Assembly (NCBI RefSeq): GCF_003065485.1
Contig: NZ_CP026951.1
Span: 1,116,001 to 1,180,000 of the forward strand
Reading direction: 5' to 3'
DNA: 64,000 nucleotides
Source: Salinibacterium hongtaonis
GTDB taxonomy: Bacteria; Actinomycetota; Actinomycetes; Actinomycetales; Microbacteriaceae
Numbering within the stretch: position 1 is the stretch's first letter; the number at the start of each line of letters is the position of its first letter. The translations under genes were made by a program, and so were the position numbers. Below the pieces are notes generated by a model. That model ran no database searches, was not told where the DNA came from, and was given only the letters and a program-made list of their open reading frames with translations. This document shows positions 16,707 through 24,726 of the stretch, piece by piece.

Positions 16707-16975
16707 CCGTCGGACGGCTGGTCGAGCACCCATCTGAGCGTTTCGACGATCGAGGCTGCCGCCACTCCGGCCGGGTCGTTTCCGAGGCTTTTGCCCTTCT
16801 CTACGAGGGCGGTGTTGAGTTGCACCTGAATCTCGAACGGGTCGTTTGCTTTTTTCGCCCATTTGAGGGCCTTGATTGCCGCCTTCGCGCCCACTGCCTG
16901 TTGCCAGGTGGCGGCATCTTTCACGTCGCCTTTCAGGTCGGTGATCCATTCGTCGATCTCGTCAGCGGTTTTCAT
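16703..16975 (-). CDS. Conserved hypothetical protein, 90 residues
   Basis: From ATG 16975, behind GAAAGGCACC, the frame encodes a small soluble alpha-helical protein (MKTADEIDEWITDLKGDVKD, then ALKWAKKANDPFEIQVQLNT and VETLRWVLDQPSDG). The helix-rich, charged composition and clean ribosome site support a real gene, but I do not recognise the family. It ends inside the stop codon of the TetR gene, on the other strand. Confidence 0.6.
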   Translation of the reverse strand: MKTADEIDEWITDLKGDVKDAATWQQAVGAKAAIKALKWAKKANDPFEIQVQLNTALVEKGKSLGNDPAGVAAASIVETLRWVLDQPSDG

Positions 16976-17125
16976 GGTGCCTTTCGTCGCGGTTCTGCAG
17001 GCCCAGCGCCTGAAGCTGGGAATTTCTTGTGAGTAAGACCAGGTCTGGCTGGGAGTCAGGGTACGTTCCCAACAACAGCAATCCGGTCGGACGCAAATGC
17101 GAGGGGCCGGGGAACGGAGCACATC

Positions 17126-17269
17126 ATGGCAGTAATCCTGTGGATTCTGGCCGTAATTCTCGTAGTTAGCGGTATCGTCGCGCTCTTCCGCCGACAGGTT
17201 CTGTGGGGCATCGTTCTCATCGTCGTCGGCCTACTGGTGGGTCCGGGCGGAACCAGCATATTCACTTGA
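17126..17269 (+). CDS. GPGG-motif small membrane protein
   Basis: This 47-residue protein begins MAVILWILAVILVVSGIVAL, with two short hydrophobic helices split by FRRQ, and ends LLVGPGGTSIFT with the GPGG motif that gives this actinobacterial family its name. ATG 17126 follows GGAACGGAGC. A strong terminator lies 27 bases after the stop, so this is a complete single-gene unit. Function unknown. Confidence 0.75.
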   Translation: MAVILWILAVILVVSGIVALFRRQVLWGIVLIVVGLLVGPGGTSIFT

Positions 17270-17295
17270 TCTGGCGCTAAGCCATTTGAGCTACC

Positions 17296-17323
17296 AACGC
17301 CCCCGGCATCGGCCGGGGGCGTT
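17296..17323 (+). terminator. Terminator after the GPGG small protein gene
   Basis: A 12-bp perfect stem (17296-17307 with 17312-17323) with a 4-base ATCG loop is followed by GTTGTGTT. Confidence 0.8.
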
Positions 17324-17478
17324 GTTGTGTTAAGGCTTCGCCCCGCAGGCCCGCAGGAGCCCGAATCCCCTGCAGGAACCCGCATCCTTCGAGCGCGCTG
17401 TTTATTGCCTGCGCATCCGCTCCCTCCTGCCGTGGCGGACGTAGCGTGAAGCAAACGCCTATTGCTTGAGGAGACATC

Positions 17479-18534
17479 ATGAAAGCGCTTGTGTACGAAG
17501 GCCCGGGTCAGAAGTCCTGGAAGGACGTGCCAGACCCGAAGATTACCCATCCGACCGACGTAATCGTCAAGATCGACACGACCACAATCTGTGGCACCGA
17601 CCTCCACATTCTCAAGGGTGACGTCCCCGCGGTGACCCCGGGTCGAATCCTCGGGCACGAGGGTGTTGGCACCATTACTGAGATCGGCGATGCTGTCACG
17701 ACCCTGAAGGTGGGCGATCAGGTGATTCTGTCCTGCGTCTCGGCGTGCGGAAAGTGCAGCTTCTGCAAGCAGGGCGTTTATTCGCACTGTCTAGGCGAAG
17801 AAGGCGCTTCGGGCATCGGCTGGATCTTCGGTCACCTCATTGACGGTACCCAGGCGGAGTATGTGCGGGTTCCCTATGCCGAGAACTCGGTCTATCCACT
17901 GCCGCAGGGGGTCAATACTCAGATGGGAACGCTGCTGTCGGACATCCTTCCCACGGGGCACGAGATCGGCGTGCAGTACGGCGCGGTCAAGGCAGGCGAT
18001 GTTGTCGCCGTTGTCGGCGCCGGCCCGGTCGGTCTCGCTTCTATCGCCACCGCAGGGCTCTATGGGCCGTCGCGCGTCATCGCCATCGATCTCGACTCCA
18101 ACCGTGTGGAGCAGGCCAAGAAGTTTGGCGCGACGGACGGGGTCGTGTCGAGTGCTGCTGACTGGAAGGAGCAGGTGCTCGCCCTGACGGACGGACTGGG
18201 AGTCGATGTCGCGATCGAGGCGGTGGGTGTTCCGCAGACATTTGAGATGTGCCTGGATATTGTGCGTCCGGCCGGTCACGTCGCCAACGTGGGAGTGCAC
18301 GGCAAATCGGTGGACTTCGATCTTCAAAACCTGTGGATCTCGAACATCGTCATCAGCATGGGCCTCGTTAACACCGACACCCTAGGAACGCTGCTCAAGC
18401 TGGTCGCGCAGGGCAAGATTCCGGCCGAGCACTTCATCAGCCACACCTTTGCCCTCGGCGACATCATGGAGGCCTATGACGTCTTTGGACGGGCCGCAGA
18501 GACCAAGGCGCTCAAGGTAATGCTCAACGCTTAG
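17479..18534 (+). CDS. Zinc-dependent alcohol dehydrogenase
   Basis: This 351-residue medium-chain dehydrogenase starts at ATG 17479 behind TTGAGGAG. Catalytic zinc ligands are in CGTDLH and GHEGVG. The structural zinc loop CxxCxxC...C is present in part (SACGKCSFCKQGVYSHC). NAD(P) is bound at VVGAGPVGLASIA, with an acidic residue after the second strand (AIDLDSNR) favouring NAD. It resembles the actinobacterial Adh group that oxidises short alcohols or reduces aldehydes. It stands alone between a terminator and a tandem repeat that begins within its last codons. Confidence 0.88.
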   Translation: MKALVYEGPGQKSWKDVPDPKITHPTDVIVKIDTTTICGTDLHILKGDVPAVTPGRILGHEGVGTITEIGDAVTTLKVGDQVILSCVSACGKCSFCKQGVYSHCLGEEGASGIGWIFGHLIDGTQAEYVRVPYAENSVYPLPQGVNTQMGTLLSDILPTGHEIGVQYGAVKAGDVVAVVGAGPVGLASIATAGLYGPSRVIAIDLDSNRVEQAKKFGATDGVVSSAADWKEQVLALTDGLGVDVAIEAVGVPQTFEMCLDIVRPAGHVANVGVHGKSVDFDLQNLWISNIVISMGLVNTDTLGTLLKLVAQGKIPAEHFISHTFALGDIMEAYDVFGRAAETKALKVMLNA

Positions 18535-18600
18535 ATGTAATGCTCAACGCTTAGATGTAATGCTCACCGGTCAGATGTGATGCGCACCGCTTAGACGCAG
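18521..18600 (+). repeat. Four tandem copies of a 20-bp unit at the end of the alcohol dehydrogenase gene
   Basis: Units are 18521-18540, 18541-18560, 18561-18580 and 18581-18600. The first two are identical (TGCTCAACGCTTAGATGTAA). The third and fourth diverge at several positions. The first unit contains the dehydrogenase stop codon (18532-18534), so the array looks like stepwise duplication of the gene's 3' end. Confidence 0.9.
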
Positions 18601-18667
18601 CGCCGGGACCGATCGGACTCCCGATACAGTGGGTTGGCCCTGAACCACCCCACTGCAAAGGATTTCC

Positions 18668-19078
18668 GTGAGCACGTACTCCCGTCAGAATATTTCGTCC
18701 GGTTCCGCGTGGGAGCCCGTCGTGGGTTATTCGCGCGCCGTTCGCGCCGGTGACTTCGTGTTCGTCTCTGGCACCACCTCAAGTTCGCCCGATGGGGCCG
18801 TGGGCGGGGCGGATGCTGCGGCTCAGGCGCGTGAGATCTTCACCCGCATCGGCGCAGCCTTGGAGCAGGCCGGTGCCACCTTCGGCGACGTCGTCCGCAC
18901 GCGGGTTTACCTCACGAGCATCGCCGACTTCGACACCGTCGGTGCCGTTCATGGCGAAATCTTTGGCGAGATCCGCCCCTCCCTCGTAGCGGTCGAGGTT
19001 GGTGCACTTGCCGCGCCCGACCTGCTTGTGGAGATCGAGCTCGACGCCATCATCGGTGCCGCGCCATCGGCCGCGTAG
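18668..19078 (+). CDS. RidA family (YjgF/YER057c/UK114) protein
   Basis: This 136-residue protein starts at GTG 18668. It shows YSRAVRAGDFVFVSGTT, the substrate arginine in VVRTRVYLTSIADF and the closing PDLLVEIELDAIIG. RidA proteins are trimeric cytosolic deaminases that hydrolyse reactive enamine/imine intermediates released by PLP enzymes. It lies upstream of sufS, a PLP enzyme, but with its own 110-base gap and a hairpin between them. Confidence 0.88.
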   Translation: MSTYSRQNISSGSAWEPVVGYSRAVRAGDFVFVSGTTSSSPDGAVGGADAAAQAREIFTRIGAALEQAGATFGDVVRTRVYLTSIADFDTVGAVHGEIFGEIRPSLVAVEVGALAAPDLLVEIELDAIIGAAPSAA

Positions 19079-19112
19079 CCCAATCCACTAATCTGCGGAG
19101 CGCGCCGGAATG

Positions 19113-19133
19113 GAACCGCCCACCGAGCGGTTC
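19113..19133 (+). terminator. Possible weak terminator between ridA and sufS
   Basis: A 7-bp inverted repeat (19113-19119 with 19127-19133) with a 7-base loop lies 35 bases after the RidA stop and is followed by TACTCTGG. It is short and lacks a T run. Confidence 0.35.
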
Positions 19134-19188
19134 TACTCTGGGAGAAGCACCGAGAGCAGGTAACGCCATCACAACGTCAGTCCCCACC

Positions 19189-20484
19189 GTGTCGAATCAG
19201 CGCGCAGCATCGCTGAGTGCCGAGGAACTCGCGCGCATTCGCGCCGACTTTGCCGTGCTTGATCAGCAGGTCAACGGGCATCCTCTGGTCTATCTCGACT
19301 CGGGCGCCACATCGCAGAAGCCCCGTCAGGTGCTCGATGTCGAGCGCGAGTATTACGAGCGACACAACTCGGCCGTGCATCGAGGCGCGCACACCCTGGC
19401 CGCTCTGGCGACCGAGGCGTTCGAGGATGCTCGCGCCACGGTTGCGAGATTCGTGGGTGCCCGCGAGAACGAGATCGTGTGGACGTCTAACGCCACCGAG
19501 GCGCTCAACCTCCTTGCCTATTCCTTCTCCAACGCGAGCCTCGGGCGGGGCGGAGAAGCGTCCGCCCGCTTCCGGCTCACCGAAGGTGACGAGATCGTGG
19601 TCACCGAGCAGGAGCATCATGCCAACCTCATCCCGTGGCAGGAACTCGCGGCCCGCACGGGAGCGACTCTCCGCTTCATTCCGGTTGACGACACCGGGGC
19701 TCTCGCACTGGACGACCTCGAATCGATCATCACCGAGCGGGCCAAGATCGTTGCATTCACGCACGTCTCCAACGTGCTCGGCAGCATTAATCCCGTCGAT
19801 GTCCTTGTCGCCCGTTCCCGAGCTGTCGGGGCCTACGTCGTGCTGGACGCGTGCCAATCGGTGCCGCACATGGCGATCGACTTCGCCGCGCTCGATGTCG
19901 ACTTCGCCGCATTCTCCGGCCACAAGATGCTCGCGCCAACCGGCATCGGCGTTCTCTACGGTCGTTCTGAACTGCTGGATGCCATGCCGCCGTTTCTAAC
20001 GGGCGGGTCGATGATCACCACCGTCACAATGGAGAAGGCTGACTACCTCCCCGCCCCCCAGCGCTTCGAAGCAGGTACGCAGCGGGTTTCGCAGGCGATC
20101 GCTCTCGCCGCAGCCGCCGACTATCTTTCGGCAATCGGCATGGATCGCATCGAGTCGCACGAAGCTGCCCTCGGGGCTCGCCTAGCTCAGGGTCTCGCTG
20201 CCATCGAGGGAGTTCGCCTTCTGGGCCCGGCTGCGGGAACCGAGCGGGTGGGCATTGCCAGCTTCGACATCGGCGGCATCCATTCGCACGACGTCGGGCA
20301 GTTTCTCGACGACAGGGGCATTGCGGTGCGCGTCGGCCACCACTGCGCCCAGCCGTTGCACCGTCGGCTGGGAATCACGTCGTCGACCAGGGCAAGCGCC
20401 TACGTCTATTCGACCGAGGCCGAGGTCGATGTTTTTCTTGCTGGCGTCGCCGACACCATTACGTTTTTTGGACCACGCTCATGA
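19189..20484 (+). CDS. sufS: Cysteine desulfurase SufS
   Basis: This 431-residue PLP enzyme starts at GTG 19189. It has the N-terminal LVYLDSGATSQKPRQVLD, the TEQEHHANLIPWQ segment, the PLP lysine in FSGHKMLAPTGIGVLYG and the catalytic cysteine in RVGHHCAQPLHRRLG, which are type II (SufS) desulfurase marks. It mobilises sulfur from cysteine as a persulfide for Fe-S assembly. ATG 20481 of sufU overlaps its last codons, so the donor and its zinc-dependent sulfur acceptor are coupled. The sufBCD genes are not in the window. Confidence 0.93.
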   Translation: MSNQRAASLSAEELARIRADFAVLDQQVNGHPLVYLDSGATSQKPRQVLDVEREYYERHNSAVHRGAHTLAALATEAFEDARATVARFVGARENEIVWTSNATEALNLLAYSFSNASLGRGGEASARFRLTEGDEIVVTEQEHHANLIPWQELAARTGATLRFIPVDDTGALALDDLESIITERAKIVAFTHVSNVLGSINPVDVLVARSRAVGAYVVLDACQSVPHMAIDFAALDVDFAAFSGHKMLAPTGIGVLYGRSELLDAMPPFLTGGSMITTVTMEKADYLPAPQRFEAGTQRVSQAIALAAAADYLSAIGMDRIESHEAALGARLAQGLAAIEGVRLLGPAAGTERVGIASFDIGGIHSHDVGQFLDDRGIAVRVGHHCAQPLHRRLGITSSTRASAYVYSTEAEVDVFLAGVADTITFFGPRS

Positions 20485-20939
20485 GCTCATCAGAATTGCA
20501 AAGTCTCTACCAGGAGATCATCCTCGATCATTCTCGGGCGCCCATTGGCTTCGGATTGGCGGGAGGCGCTGCGGGCAGCTCGCACCAGCTGAATCCCACG
20601 TGCGGTGATGAGATCACCCTCGAGGTTCACCTCGACGATGCGGGCGCGGCAACACTCCGCTGGGAGGGCCACGGCTGCGCCATCTCGCAGGCTTCGGCCT
20701 CGCTGCTCACCGAGATGGTCGGAGAGGGAATGCCCGTCGACGTGCTTGCCGAGCGCATCGACGAGTTCCGCACGGCGATGCGGTCGCGGGGAGCGATTGA
20801 GCCGAGCGAAGAGGTCTTTGGCGATGCCGCAGCGCTCAGCGGAGTCTCGCGCTACATCGCCAGGGTCAAATGCGCGATGCTCGCGTGGGTGGCTGCGGAG
20901 GACGCGCTCCGTCAGGCGACAAGCGCTCAGTCTTCCTAA
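20481..20939 (+). CDS. sufU: SufU sulfur-transfer/scaffold protein
   Basis: This 152-residue SufU/IscU-like protein has the ligands Cys41 and Asp43 (NPTCGDE), Cys66 (GHGCAIS) and Cys131 (RVKCAML). It also has the roughly 18-residue insertion between the second and third cysteines typical of Gram-positive SufU. It binds zinc and accepts sulfur from SufS. Its start overlaps the sufS stop by 4 bases. Confidence 0.92.
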   Translation: MSSSELQSLYQEIILDHSRAPIGFGLAGGAAGSSHQLNPTCGDEITLEVHLDDAGAATLRWEGHGCAISQASASLLTEMVGEGMPVDVLAERIDEFRTAMRSRGAIEPSEEVFGDAAALSGVSRYIARVKCAMLAWVAAEDALRQATSAQSS

Positions 20940-21063
20940 GACTCCTTCCTAAGACTCTCGCTGGCGCGGTAGGGTCGCTGAGTTACACGACCGACTGGCC
21001 GGTATGTTTCGGCGTCGATGAACTCCGTATGCCTTGCCTGCTTTTGTTGTTCGAGGAGGAACA

Positions 21064-22083
21064 GTGAGCACGTCCGCGCCCGCCACCAGCACCCAGATTC
21101 ACCTCGCGGAGAGGCCGGTGGGATGGCCAACCGATGCCACGTTCCGGAGGGTGTCAGCCGAACTCCCGCCGCTTAGCCCCGGCGAGGTGAGGGTCGCTAA
21201 CGAGTTCGTCTCCGTTGATCCCTATATGCGGGGGCGCATGGACGATGTGCCCTCCTATGTCCCTCCCTACCGTCTCGACGAGGTTATGGAAGGCGGTGCT
21301 GTGGGGCGAGTCATCGAATCCGCTTCCGACGCTCTGGGAGTCGGGGATGTGGTCCTGCATTCGCAGGGCTGGCGCGACATCGCCCAGGGCGCAGCCTCCG
21401 ACTTCAGGGCCGTCGCCGAGATTCCCGGGGTTTCGCCCTCCGTCTATTTGGGCATGCTCGGCATGCCGGGTTTCACCGCGTGGGTGGGCCTCACGCAGAT
21501 CGCTCATCTCGCGCCCGGCGACGTCGTCTTCGTTTCGGGCGCAGCCGGGGCCGTCGGTAGCGCTGTGGGTCAGATCGCCCGGCTCAAGGGTGCCTCGCGA
21601 GTCATCGGTTCCGCAGGGTCGCACGACAAGGTGCAGATGCTGCGCGAACGCTACGGATTCGACGCTGCGTTCAACTATCACGAGGGACCCGTGCGGCATC
21701 GCCTGCGCGAGGCGGCGCCCGAAGGCATCGACGTCTACTTCGACAACGTCGGAGGTGAGCACCTTGAGGCGGCCCTCGGCGCGTTGAGGGACCGAGGTCG
21801 GGCGGCAATCTGCGGCATGATCTCCCAGTACAACGCCACTGAGGCTCCCACGGGCCCCCGCAACATGGCCAACATCATCCGCCGCAGCCTCACGCTGCAG
21901 GGGTTCACGGTCAACCACTACTCGCGTCTATTTGGGGAGTTTGCCGCTGACATGACGCCCTGGATCACCTCCGGGGATGTCGTCTTTGATGAGACCGTCG
22001 TTGACGGTATTGAGAACGCACCCGAGGCGTTCCTGGCCATGATGCGGGGCAGCAATACGGGCAAGATGGTGGTGCGCATCTAG
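21064..22083 (+). CDS. NADP-dependent oxidoreductase, MDR superfamily (alkenal reductase-like)
   Basis: This 339-residue zinc-free medium-chain reductase starts at GTG 21064, 3 bases after GAGGAGGAAC. An in-frame ATG at 21034 is less likely. It shows VSVDPYMRGRM, LGMPGFTAWVGL, the nucleotide motif VSGAAGAVGSAVGQIARLKG and DVYFDNVGGEHLEAAL. These match the leukotriene-B4 dehydrogenase/curcumin reductase branch, which reduces alpha,beta-unsaturated carbonyls with NADPH. It is monocistronic by layout. The substrate is unknown. Confidence 0.87.
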   Translation: MSTSAPATSTQIHLAERPVGWPTDATFRRVSAELPPLSPGEVRVANEFVSVDPYMRGRMDDVPSYVPPYRLDEVMEGGAVGRVIESASDALGVGDVVLHSQGWRDIAQGAASDFRAVAEIPGVSPSVYLGMLGMPGFTAWVGLTQIAHLAPGDVVFVSGAAGAVGSAVGQIARLKGASRVIGSAGSHDKVQMLRERYGFDAAFNYHEGPVRHRLREAAPEGIDVYFDNVGGEHLEAALGALRDRGRAAICGMISQYNATEAPTGPRNMANIIRRSLTLQGFTVNHYSRLFGEFAADMTPWITSGDVVFDETVVDGIENAPEAFLAMMRGSNTGKMVVRI

Positions 22084-22123
22084 GCGCTCGGCGCTATGCG
22101 CTGGCGGTTTGCCTGCGCGGCGT

Positions 22124-22231
22124 TCAGTGCCGATGACCGGCGTTGCGCACGAACTGGATCGCGGCGAGGCCACCGATGATGACGCCGAGCGTGATGATCA
22201 CGACAAGGGCGATGATGAGGGCTGCTTCCAT
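22124..22231 (-). CDS. Possible 35-residue single-pass membrane peptide
   Basis: ATG 22231 opens a short frame with one hydrophobic helix (MEAALIIALVVIITLGVIIG) ending in a basic tail (FVRNAGHRH). It lies alone on the minus strand, converging on the oxidoreductase with 40 bases between stops. No strong ribosome site is seen. The clean amphipathic design suggests a real small protein, but I do not recognise it. Confidence 0.4.
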   Translation of the reverse strand: MEAALIIALVVIITLGVIIGGLAAIQFVRNAGHRH

Positions 22232-22345
22232 GGCGCCAGTATTGTCCCGCGGGCTCAGCTTTCCCAGTGGGCAAAATACTGCATCCAAAATGTGACGAAG
22301 GCCGTGGATGCGCCGCGACGTGAGTCGGCCTAGACTGATGGTGAA

Positions 22346-22440
22346 AACACGGGAGTCCGGTGAGCCGGGCTGAGAGGAAGCTACTCCAAGCTTCGACCGT
22401 CGAACCTGATCTGGATCATGCCAGCGCAGGGAGGGAAGCC
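22346..22440 (+). ncRNA. TPP riboswitch (THI element)
   Basis: The core is complete: CACGGGAGTCCGG, GCTGAGAGG, a variable hairpin (AAGCTACTCCAAGCTT), GAACCTGATCTGGATCATGCC and AGCGCAGGGAGGGAAGC. These are the conserved sensor-helix elements that bind thiamine pyrophosphate. It lies 140 bases upstream of the ykoE start and should lower expression of the ykoEDC importer when TPP is plentiful. Confidence 0.95.
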
Positions 22441-22464
22441 GAATGCCGGTTGAATTTCTTCTGA

Positions 22465-22530
22465 GGTGCCCCCGGGGCTGCGATTCTTCGCGCCACCGAG
22501 GAGGCCCCGCGCGCGAGTATGCGGGGCACC
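22465..22530 (+). promoter_or_regulatory. Candidate expression platform of the TPP riboswitch
   Basis: GGTGCCCC (22465-22472) can pair with GGGGCACC (22523-22530), while GCCCCGC (22504-22510) can pair with GCGGGGC (22521-22527). The two helices share bases 22523-22527 and exclude each other, which is the layout of an antiterminator/terminator or anti-sequester switch. No T run follows, so Rho-dependent or pausing control is possible. Confidence 0.45.
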
Positions 22531-22579
22531 GCCCCGTCCAGGTCGTTACACCGCCCGCCTCACGGCGAAAAGGAGAACG

Positions 22580-23215
22580 ATGACAACGACCGACGCTCAC
22601 ACCATGCCCCGCACGAGGCCGACACTGCGCTGGAGGGTCGTCGACATTGTCGTCGCCAGCGTGCTCGGCGTCGCATCCGGCCTGCTGTTCCTCGTATGGA
22701 ATGTCGCCTACGAACCCTTGAGCGTGCCGCTCAAAGCGGCTCTTCCGGGCCTGCAGGCCCTCGCGGGAGGCGGGTGGCTCTTTGCCGGGGTGCTCACGGG
22801 CTTGATCATTCGCAAACCGGGGGCAGCGCTCTATGGCTCCCTGCTTGCTGCGGCGGTTTCTGCACTCGTTGGCAACGCGTGGGGGCCGCTCACGCTGGTC
22901 TCCGGGCTCGTCCAGGGCCTTGGTGCTGAAATCATCTTCGCGATATTTCTTTATTCGAACTGGCGACTGTATGTGTCGGTTCTTGCGGGCATGGGTGCGG
23001 GCCTGGCGATGGCGATCAATGATCTGGTGTACTGGTACCCGGGCGCTGCGGCGCTGTTCTCGACCGTGTACACCGTCTCTGCTCTGATCTCGGGCGCGGT
23101 GCTTGCCGGAGTTCTGCCGTGGTTGGCCGCGAGAGGGCTCGCGCGCACGGGCGCTCTCAGCCGGTTTGCTTCGGGCCGCGAAGCAACGACGGGCTCGACG
23201 AGGCGGCGTTCATGA
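22580..23215 (+). CDS. ykoE: ECF transporter S component YkoE (thiamine precursor)
   Basis: This 211-residue membrane protein starts at ATG 22580 behind AAAAGGAGAACG. It has about five or six helices with YkoE marks (VWNVAYEPL, GGWLFAGVLTGLIIRKPGAAL, ALVGNAWGPLTLVSGLVQGLG, WYPGAAALFS). YkoE is the substrate-binding subunit for hydroxymethylpyrimidine or thiamine precursors. It is downstream of a TPP riboswitch, which supports the assignment, and its stop overlaps the start of ykoD. Confidence 0.92.
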   Translation: MTTTDAHTMPRTRPTLRWRVVDIVVASVLGVASGLLFLVWNVAYEPLSVPLKAALPGLQALAGGGWLFAGVLTGLIIRKPGAALYGSLLAAAVSALVGNAWGPLTLVSGLVQGLGAEIIFAIFLYSNWRLYVSVLAGMGAGLAMAINDLVYWYPGAAALFSTVYTVSALISGAVLAGVLPWLAARGLARTGALSRFASGREATTGSTRRRS

Positions 23216-24726
23216 CAGTAGTTGACCCATCGGGTTCTACCGCGGGCGCTCATGTGAGTGCCCGCGGCTGGGGATGGCGTCATGCTGGCCGAGACCACTG
23301 GGCGGTGCGCGATATCGACCTGGAGATCAGCCCGGGGGAGCGAGTGCTGCTGCTGGGAGCATCCGGGGCCGGAAAATCAACTCTCATCCATGCCCTGGCC
23401 GGCGTGCTCGGTGGTGCCGACGAGGGCGAGACGGCGGGCGAGCTACTGATCGACGGGGTAGCGGCCGATCGCGCACGCGGCGCTGCCGGGCTCGTGCTTC
23501 AAGACCCCGACTCGCAGGTCATCCTCGCCAAGGTGGGCGACGACGTTGCCTTCGGATGCGAGAACCTCGGGGTGCCGCGCGACGAGATTTGGCGCCGCGT
23601 TGGCGATGCCCTCGACGCCGTCGGGTTGAGGCTGCCGCTCGGCCACTCCACATCAGAGCTTTCGGGTGGGCAGAAGCAGCGCCTCGCATTGGCCGGGGTG
23701 CTCGCGATGCGCCCCCGTCTGCTGCTGCTCGATGAGCCAACGGCCAACCTCGATCCCGATGGTGTCGCCGAGGTGCGCGACGCTGTCGCGAGGGTGCTTT
23801 CGTCGTCCGAATCCACCCTGATCGTGATCGAGCATCGCGTCGAGGTGTGGAAGTCGCTGGTCGACCGCGTGATCGTGCTGGGAGCCGACGGCGGAATCAT
23901 CGCCGATGGAACCCCGGATGCTGTGCTCGGCAGAGAGGGAGCCCGCCTGTCTGCATCGGGGGTGTGGGTGCCCGGTTTCGCGCCCGTCCGGCCGCAGCGC
24001 CAGCTCCGGTCATCGGGGGAGTCGCTTCTGACCGCCACAGACCTCACGGTAGCCCGCACGCGCGGTAACGCTGTGCAGAGTGGCATCAACCTCACCATCG
24101 CCTCGGGGGACGCCGTGGCCATCACGGGGCCCAACGGCGCGGGTAAATCCACCCTGGGGCTCACCCTTGCGGGGCTTCTTCCGCCGGCCGCGGGCGCCGT
24201 CGTGGCATCCGATTCTCTGATCGAGCGGGGAACCGTCGGGCGGCGCCGCCCTGGCCCGCATCCCATCCAGTGGAAGTCGCGGGACCTCCTCACCCGCATC
24301 GGCACGGTCTTTCAAGACCCAGAACATCAGTTTCTTACGGGCACGGTTCACGCAGAACTCGCGGTCGGACCCCTCGCGTTGCATCTCCCCGACGCGGAGG
24401 TGTCCCAGCGCGTCGATGAGCTGCTGGAGCGCCTTCGCCTGACGCACCTCGCCGACGCGAACCCGTTCACGCTCTCCGGGGGAGAGAAGCGCCGCCTCTC
24501 CGTGGCGACGGTCCTGGCGACCAGGCCGCGCATTCTCGTGCTCGACGAACCAACATTCGGACAGGATTCGCGCACCTGGAGCGAGCTGGTCGCCCTTCTC
24601 GCCGTGCTGCTCGATGAGGGCAGCGCCATCGTGGCAATCACCCACGACGCCGATTTCGTTGATGCGCTGTCGACTCGTCAGGTGCAGCTAAATGCCGGAC
24701 AATCCACGGTCGGGGTCTCCCGATGA
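23212..24726 (+). CDS. ykoD: ECF transporter ATPase YkoD (two fused ABC domains)
   Basis: This 504-residue protein carries two nucleotide-binding domains. The first has Walker A GASGAGKST, signature LSGGQKQRLALAG and Walker B LLLLDEPTANLD. The second has GPNGAGKST, LSGGEKRRLSVA and LVLDEPTFGQD. Both have switch histidines. Fused A1-A2 ATPases are typical of YkoD-type ECF importers. ATG 23212 overlaps the ykoE stop, and its own stop overlaps ykoC. Confidence 0.92.
   Translation: MTVVDPSGSTAGAHVSARGWGWRHAGRDHWAVRDIDLEISPGERVLLLGASGAGKSTLIHALAGVLGGADEGETAGELLIDGVAADRARGAAGLVLQDPDSQVILAKVGDDVAFGCENLGVPRDEIWRRVGDALDAVGLRLPLGHSTSELSGGQKQRLALAGVLAMRPRLLLLDEPTANLDPDGVAEVRDAVARVLSSSESTLIVIEHRVEVWKSLVDRVIVLGADGGIIADGTPDAVLGREGARLSASGVWVPGFAPVRPQRQLRSSGESLLTATDLTVARTRGNAVQSGINLTIASGDAVAITGPNGAGKSTLGLTLAGLLPPAAGAVVASDSLIERGTVGRRRPGPHPIQWKSRDLLTRIGTVFQDPEHQFLTGTVHAELAVGPLALHLPDAEVSQRVDELLERLRLTHLADANPFTLSGGEKRRLSVATVLATRPRILVLDEPTFGQDSRTWSELVALLAVLLDEGSAIVAITHDADFVDALSTRQVQLNAGQSTVGVSR

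Noticed and set aside
18668-20484. RidA, with the flavin reductase and LLM enzyme, as a Rut-type pyrimidine pathway
   Set aside because: The monooxygenase resembles the NtaA branch and not RutA, RidA lies 10 kb away beside sufS, and RutB/RutD-type genes are missing.
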